DNA from: Yoonia sp. SS1-5
Lineage (GTDB): Bacteria > Pseudomonadota > Alphaproteobacteria > Rhodobacterales > Rhodobacteraceae
Direction of reading: 5' to 3'
Assembly (NCBI RefSeq): GCF_038443705.2
Contig: NZ_CP151767.2
Location: 3,339,501 to 3,403,500, forward strand
Length of the DNA: 64,000 nucleotides
Made by a program: the position numbers and the translations under genes. A model generated the notes under the pieces. That model did not search any database. It was not told the DNA's origin and saw nothing but the letters and a program-made list of their open reading frames with translations. This document shows, piece by piece, positions 60,045-64,000 of the stretch; the stretch's first letter is position 1; the number at the start of each line of letters is the position of its first letter.

Positions 60045-60080
60045 GGGGCGCGCCAATCCGTTGGCGCGCCCCTTTTCTTT
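60045..60080. terminator. Strong bidirectional Rho-independent terminator
   Basis: A perfect 12-bp stem (60045-60056 with 60061-60072) with a TCCG loop is followed by TTTTCTTT; AGAA precedes it, giving a shorter T tract on the minus strand. It lies between the convergent symporter and PilJ-N genes. Confidence 0.9.
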
Positions 60081-60104
60081 GCTGATGTCGCCGCCGGGGC
60101 AGTA

Positions 60105-61043
60105 TCAGATATTCAGCTTGGAGGCTTCGGAATACATGACCACAACAGTGTTCATGTCACCTGTCATGGCGTTTGACTTGTTGAACATGTCCGCCCGGGT
60201 GCCTTCGTCAAGGGCGTCGCCTGCCAGTACCTTGGCAACGATGGGCTGCAACTCTGCCCAGTCATCAACCACAACCGCAATCGCATCTGCAATTTCGGCT
60301 GTCGGCGGGGCCTTGATCCCGGCCGCCGGCATGCCGGTGACAAGCGCGTCGAGTGTGCTGGAAAAGGTGGCTGCAGCCTCGGTCAATTCTGTCGCGGCGG
60401 CATCGACGTTGACGCCCGATGAAATCAGGCAGACATTCTTTGATATCCGCTGGGCCAGCATACGCTGCCTGCCGGCAAGGTCGATGGTCAACGCATCAAT
60501 CTGAAGCAATGCCGTAGGGTCGGCATATTGTCCCGAGATTTCGCTGACCAGCAATTGCGCAATCCGCAGCACCTCGGCGCTTTGCGCGCTCATCGCCGCG
60601 ATTTGATCATTTGTGCCGCCATCCGTCAGAATGGTCTTTGCGGCCTCGAACATCGGCAGCCACTCTTCATGCAGTTTGCGAATGCCGACCAATGTCTTGC
60701 GGCGTTCTTCGGCGCCGATGATGCCCAGGGTTTCGTCACCGAATTCCAGGGCGGTGACGATTTTCTCGAATTCCTCGGCGGCAGACGTCAGCATGGCACT
60801 GCTGCTCGCCGGGTCAATGCCCGCAGCCAGATTGCAGGCCGCAGCGGGAACGCGCTGGCTGAGCATGCGCAGTTTGCCGGACAGGTCGATACGCTGACTG
60901 GCGCCGACATCTTCGAGGAACTGTACTTGCAGCACCTCGTCCTGGGTCAGATCGTCCGCATGGGCGGGGCCGGTCATTGCGGCACAAAGGCCGGTGATGG
61001 CAAGCAGTTTCGCCAGTAAGGCTGTTAGAAAAGGGGTATTCAT
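60105..61043 (-). CDS. Secreted protein with two PilJ-type N-terminal sensor domains
   Basis: The 312-residue protein has a signal peptide (LLAKLLAITGLCAAMTGPAHA). Two repeats of the type IV pilus/nitrate-sensor PilJ-N helical domain follow: DLSGKLRMLSQRVPAAACNL at about residues 55-74 and DLAGRQRMLAQRISKNVCLI at about residues 195-215. In full-length proteins this domain precedes an MCP or kinase; here there is no membrane helix or output after it. It may be a periplasmic binding partner for a receptor encoded elsewhere. The start is the ATG at 61043. Confidence 0.8.
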   Translation of the reverse strand: MNTPFLTALLAKLLAITGLCAAMTGPAHADDLTQDEVLQVQFLEDVGASQRIDLSGKLRMLSQRVPAAACNLAAGIDPASSSAMLTSAAEEFEKIVTALEFGDETLGIIGAEERRKTLVGIRKLHEEWLPMFEAAKTILTDGGTNDQIAAMSAQSAEVLRIAQLLVSEISGQYADPTALLQIDALTIDLAGRQRMLAQRISKNVCLISSGVNVDAAATELTEAAATFSSTLDALVTGMPAAGIKAPPTAEIADAIAVVVDDWAELQPIVAKVLAGDALDEGTRADMFNKSNAMTGDMNTVVVMYSEASKLNI

Positions 61044-61169
61044 TACTGTCTCCCTTGATCGGGTAAAAACAAACATAGAACCCAGCGCAGGCTGAACAGA
61101 GACATGCAGCCCGCCGTCAAACCGGGTGTCGAGGGTCGTTCAGGGCAAGATGGCCCTTGCATAGTGGGG

Positions 61170-61191
61170 GCGGGCGCATGCATGCGCCCGC
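61170..61191. repeat. Perfect 22-bp GC palindrome after PBP-OmpA gene
   Basis: GCGGGCGCATG at 61170-61180 is followed directly by its reverse complement to 61191, 8 bases past the minus-strand stop. It can fold as a strong hairpin (transcript end) or serve as a DNA-binding site. No T tract follows. Confidence 0.5.
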
Positions 61192-61198
61192 AATCCAA

Positions 61199-62791
61199 TC
61201 AGCCTTGGCTTGCCTGGATCCACACCTCGACCCGGCGGTTGATCGCGCGACCATTCTCTGTGCTGTTACAGGCAACGGGGGCGATTTCACCAAATCCGGC
61301 AGTGGCCATTTCGACACCGCCAAGGCGGTCGCCTGCAAAATCCTGCAATGTCCGCATGACCTGATCGGCCCGCGATACGGAAAGATCGCGGTTGCTGTCG
61401 AATGCGCCCACGTCATCGGTAAAGCCGACGAACATGATTTTCGTACCTTCCGGCTGCTGCTCAAGATAGTTGGCGAGACGTTCCAGGTTCAACAGACCGC
61501 GTGGATCAAGACGCTGCGAGCCGGTGCGGAAACGGAAAGTCGATGACAGGCGATCAAAGTCGATCATCTGCGCCATCATTTCGCGCATAAAGCCACCCTC
61601 ATAGGGGTCAGCGTCCGGGTTCAGCAGCTGCTTGCCGCGCGCGCCTTCCAATGACATTGCGCGACGGTCGATGCCAAGATCAATAAACCCGGCCTTTGCA
61701 ATCACCTCGTCCGCTTCCGCGGACAGGGCGTAGTCGATGAAATCCTGCGCAGTTTCGCTGGTATTATCCTCGCGGTTATACAGGTACAGGAAACGCTGCA
61801 GCGGATACTCTTCCGTCCGGGCCGAGAACGCATCGGGACGGGTGGTCAAACCACATTCGTTCACCAAGGTGACCGGTTGCGCGCCGCGCTGGAAGGCGTA
61901 GCCGACAAAACCGATTGCGTTTTCGTCATTGTTGACCATCGCAGCCATGTCGTTGTTGCTGTCCGCGATCTGGATATTGGCCGGTGGCGTTGGTGTTTCA
62001 TCGCCAAACAGGCGGCTTTCGAACACACCGCGTGTACCGGACCCTTCCGGGCGGCCATAGACGTTGATTGGCGCATCATTCCCGCCAACCTCGGACCAGT
62101 TGGTGATTTCACTGTTGTAAATCCCGCGCAACTGTTCGGTTGTCAGGGAATTGACCTCGTTAGCCGGGTTCGTGATGACGACAAGGCTGTCAACGGCGAT
62201 GATATGTTCCTGCGCAGGATCAATCATGTTGCCGGCGCCGTTGTCGCGCAGCGCGCGTGCTTCGTCAGGGCGGATGCGGCGTGATGCCATGCCGATTTCG
62301 GCTGACTTGCTAAGCAGCGTGCGGAACGCATCGCTGGACCCGGTAGATGTCACAAGGTAGCTACCCATCGGGTCGCCAAACCCCTCATCGCCGATCAGTT
62401 CGGCAAGGATTTCACCATCATTGTCGGTTGCGGTGACGGTTGCTTCGGCGCCAAGAAAGGCCGCGTAGCCCGACAGCAGCAGCGGCATGACGCCTTCACC
62501 CACCGTGTCAGACCCGGCGAATTGCAGATCCGCATCCACGACATTGAATTCGGGGCAGCTTTCGCCCTCGCAGCGGACGCGCGCGGCGGAAATGCGCAGG
62601 TCACCAAGGCCGGTTCTGATAACGTAATTATTGTCTACAAATTCGACGAATTCGCCAACAAGGTTGACCGTTCCGTCTTCTGATTTGAGCGTTACTTCCC
62701 CAGCGCCAACCGCTGCCGGGGCGATCAGCGCGGCAGCAAGTGCCACAGCCGAAACCAGGTTGCGATGTTTCTCGACGACCTCAAAAGCCAT
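61199..62791 (-). CDS. Phosphate-binding-protein-like domain fused to OmpA C-terminal domain
   Basis: The 530-residue exported protein has a signal peptide (LVSAVALAAALIAPAAVGAG), a short beta-rich N-domain, and a PstS-like substrate-binding domain at about residues 85-375 (FAGSDTVGEGVMPLLLSGYA, YGRPEGSGTRGVFESRLFG, ENAIGFVGYAFQRG). An OmpA peptidoglycan-binding domain follows at about residues 405-528 (FRFRTGSQRLDPRGLLNLER, GFTDDVGAFDSNRDLSVSRA, INRRVEVW). It probably holds a phosphate-type binding lobe at the cell wall. The start is the ATG at 62791 after GGAGAG. Confidence 0.9.
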   Translation of the reverse strand: MAFEVVEKHRNLVSAVALAAALIAPAAVGAGEVTLKSEDGTVNLVGEFVEFVDNNYVIRTGLGDLRISAARVRCEGESCPEFNVVDADLQFAGSDTVGEGVMPLLLSGYAAFLGAEATVTATDNDGEILAELIGDEGFGDPMGSYLVTSTGSSDAFRTLLSKSAEIGMASRRIRPDEARALRDNGAGNMIDPAQEHIIAVDSLVVITNPANEVNSLTTEQLRGIYNSEITNWSEVGGNDAPINVYGRPEGSGTRGVFESRLFGDETPTPPANIQIADSNNDMAAMVNNDENAIGFVGYAFQRGAQPVTLVNECGLTTRPDAFSARTEEYPLQRFLYLYNREDNTSETAQDFIDYALSAEADEVIAKAGFIDLGIDRRAMSLEGARGKQLLNPDADPYEGGFMREMMAQMIDFDRLSSTFRFRTGSQRLDPRGLLNLERLANYLEQQPEGTKIMFVGFTDDVGAFDSNRDLSVSRADQVMRTLQDFAGDRLGGVEMATAGFGEIAPVACNSTENGRAINRRVEVWIQASQG

Positions 62792-63644
62792 TTATCTCTC
62801 CATTACTCTTCATACCGCGGGGTCAGCCCCGTTCGGCTTGGAATTCACCGTTGTGCAATTTGGCAGGTGCAGACCCAACTCATTACTCTTCTCAACCTGC
62901 CTCATATTTGTGCAAGAATTGAGGCGTGGGCGCCATTCAAAGGCTGTCACAATTATTTCAGTCATCTGTGGATCCGTGAATCACTCAACCCAACTTGTCA
63001 TAAATTCGTAACATTGGACCCCAAATCGGCCAACGGCCAATCCGTCAATCAACGTATTCTCCCTAAAACCATGCAGCGCGGCGGAACGGAAGCGCATAGG
63101 CATTGAAGCCTTGTGGTCATACCAAAGTCATTGACCTTAACCGCTTTTACGCGCGTAAATTAAGTTGAGGTAAGCGCCGAGATCGCAACAAAAATACAAC
63201 ATTTCATCGGGATTGTTGCCCGAATGTGGCTTTATCTTGGCGATGTGATCGCGTTGTTGCCGCCCCGCCCGGTGCATTTGTCGAATCGTGTTGTATTACA
63301 ATGCAAAATCGCGTTGCCGTCCTTCGGAACTCTTGGGTTGCTGGTTGGTGCGTCGCGCACCTTTTCCCATATGGCATTCCCTTCTTTCGGCTGTCCACCG
63401 ACAGCATGCACCTTACCTGACGGTGTAGTTGAGGGGGCTTACAGCTTGGTTAACGGGGATGAGAGCCGTCGAGATTGCCATGGCCCACCGCGCGTTGGTT
63501 CGAGGATGCTTCGCCGGCACAAGACCCTGGTTCGGTTCAACAATGGAACCAGCCCCGAAAGATAGCTTATCCCTATAAGTACGTACTATATTGACAAGTG
63601 CGGAATTTCTGATCAGCGTGGTGGCATACTGGAGGGGGGATCCA
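62792..63644. other. 853-base intergenic region without recognised gene
   Basis: This lies between the divergent PBP-OmpA and alpha/beta-hydrolase genes. No frame has a ribosome site plus a known domain. The palindrome AGTACGTACT at 63578-63587 and TTGACA at 63591-63596 stand shortly before the hydrolase start and may be its control region. The length allows for an unrecognised small RNA. Confidence 0.45.
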
Positions 63645-64000
63645 ATGGAACGGCGTTCATTTCTTAAACTGGCGGGTGTCGCAACGGCGGCATCGGTGAC
63701 AACAACGGCTGCAAAAGCGCAAGATCAGGGCAAGACAGCTTTCGTCCTGGTCCATGGCTCGTGGCACGGCGGGTGGTGTTGGGATCTGGTATCGCAGCAT
63801 CTGAACGCCGCGGGTCACATCACGGTTGCAATAGATTTGCCGGGATCGGGGCTGACGGCCGGGATACCCCAAAGCTTTACAAATCGCCCACTGGATCCGG
63901 CGGCTTTCGCGACAGAGGCGTCAACGCAAGCGCCAATTGGTATCGCGGCCTATGCAGATGCAGTTATCGCGGGGGCCGATCGGGCCGTTGCGATGGGGGC
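63645..64000 (+). CDS. Tat-exported alpha/beta hydrolase, N-terminal part (cut by window edge)
   Basis: 118 codons are visible. The start follows GGAGGGGGGATCC. A Tat signal (MERRSFLKLAGVATAASVTT) is followed by AFVLVHGSWHGGWCWDLVSQ, the oxyanion-hole H-G-S/G-x-H-G-G-W-C-W of the salicylate-esterase/methylketone-like hydrolases, then LNAAGH and VAIDLPGSGLT. It should be a periplasmic esterase; the catalytic Ser-Asp-His lie beyond the edge. Confidence 0.88.
   Translation, partial: MERRSFLKLAGVATAASVTTTAAKAQDQGKTAFVLVHGSWHGGWCWDLVSQHLNAAGHITVAIDLPGSGLTAGIPQSFTNRPLDPAAFATEASTQAPIGIAAYADAVIAGADRAVAMG

Noticed and set aside
1..64000. tRNA genes, CRISPR arrays, insertion sequences, prophage or integrase
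   Set aside because: No cloverleaf-like sequence, regular spaced repeats, transposase motifs or terminal inverted repeats were recognised by eye; a covariance search could still find a missed RNA.

Overview
The window reads as chromosome of a marine-type alphaproteobacterium, most likely Rhodobacterales (Roseobacter/Rhodobacteraceae). The reasons are a G+C-rich composition, the order rsfS-rlmH-gpmI-envC-ctpA, paired GcvT-fused flavoenzymes, a Tat-exported IorAB molybdenum hydroxylase, TRAP transport, and many short 'ATGA' gene overlaps. The assignment is by content only. I found no tRNA, rRNA, CRISPR array, integrase or insertion sequence.

Layout. 0-12.6 kb is mostly methylated-amine and one-carbon metabolism: two homocysteine methyltransferases, two 816-residue FAD/GcvT dehydrogenases of the dimethylglycine/sarcosine type, a formaldehyde-activating-type zinc protein, and cupin-XRE and GlxA-type regulators. 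An orphan peptide-binding protein lies beside them. 12.6-19.1 kb is a minus-strand core block: a degenerate HWE-type kinase with a lone receiver, then CtpA, EnvC, GpmI, RlmH and RsfS. 19.3-26.1 kb holds a vanadium haloperoxidase, an MDR oxidoreductase, exonuclease III, a thiolase and a gamma-glutamyltransferase.

26.5-42.4 kb is the striking part. It starts with an AraC regulator, IorAB molybdenum hydroxylase, a beta-trefoil secreted protein, cytochrome b561 and an MFS pump. A putative organohalide module follows: YceI, nitrilase, a MarR regulator, a DctPQM TRAP transporter, a 1050-residue reductive dehalogenase fused to its own NAD(P)H reductase and ferredoxin, and a divergent GST resembling tetrachlorohydroquinone dehalogenase. 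AT-rich inverted repeats sharing one motif lie in front of the three transcription units of this module, suggesting one MarR regulon. The simplest reading is import (TRAP), nitrile hydrolysis (nitrilase) and reductive removal of halogen from an aromatic acid (RdhA, with the GST acting on a halogenated hydroquinone or related intermediate). Substrates are inferred.

42.4-53.9 kb holds (S)-ureidoglycine aminohydrolase, a DUF1501/DUF1800 pair, a 5-oxoprolinase operon (pxpBCA) with rhodanese, metallo-beta-lactamase-fold and ABM monooxygenase genes, and a Gfo/Idh/MocA dehydrogenase with its GntR regulator. 54-64 kb holds EttA, a PAS-GGDEF-EAL protein, a universal stress protein with an alanine/sodium symporter, a secreted PilJ-N repeat protein, a phosphate-binding-protein/OmpA fusion, and the start of a Tat-exported alpha/beta hydrolase cut by the right edge.
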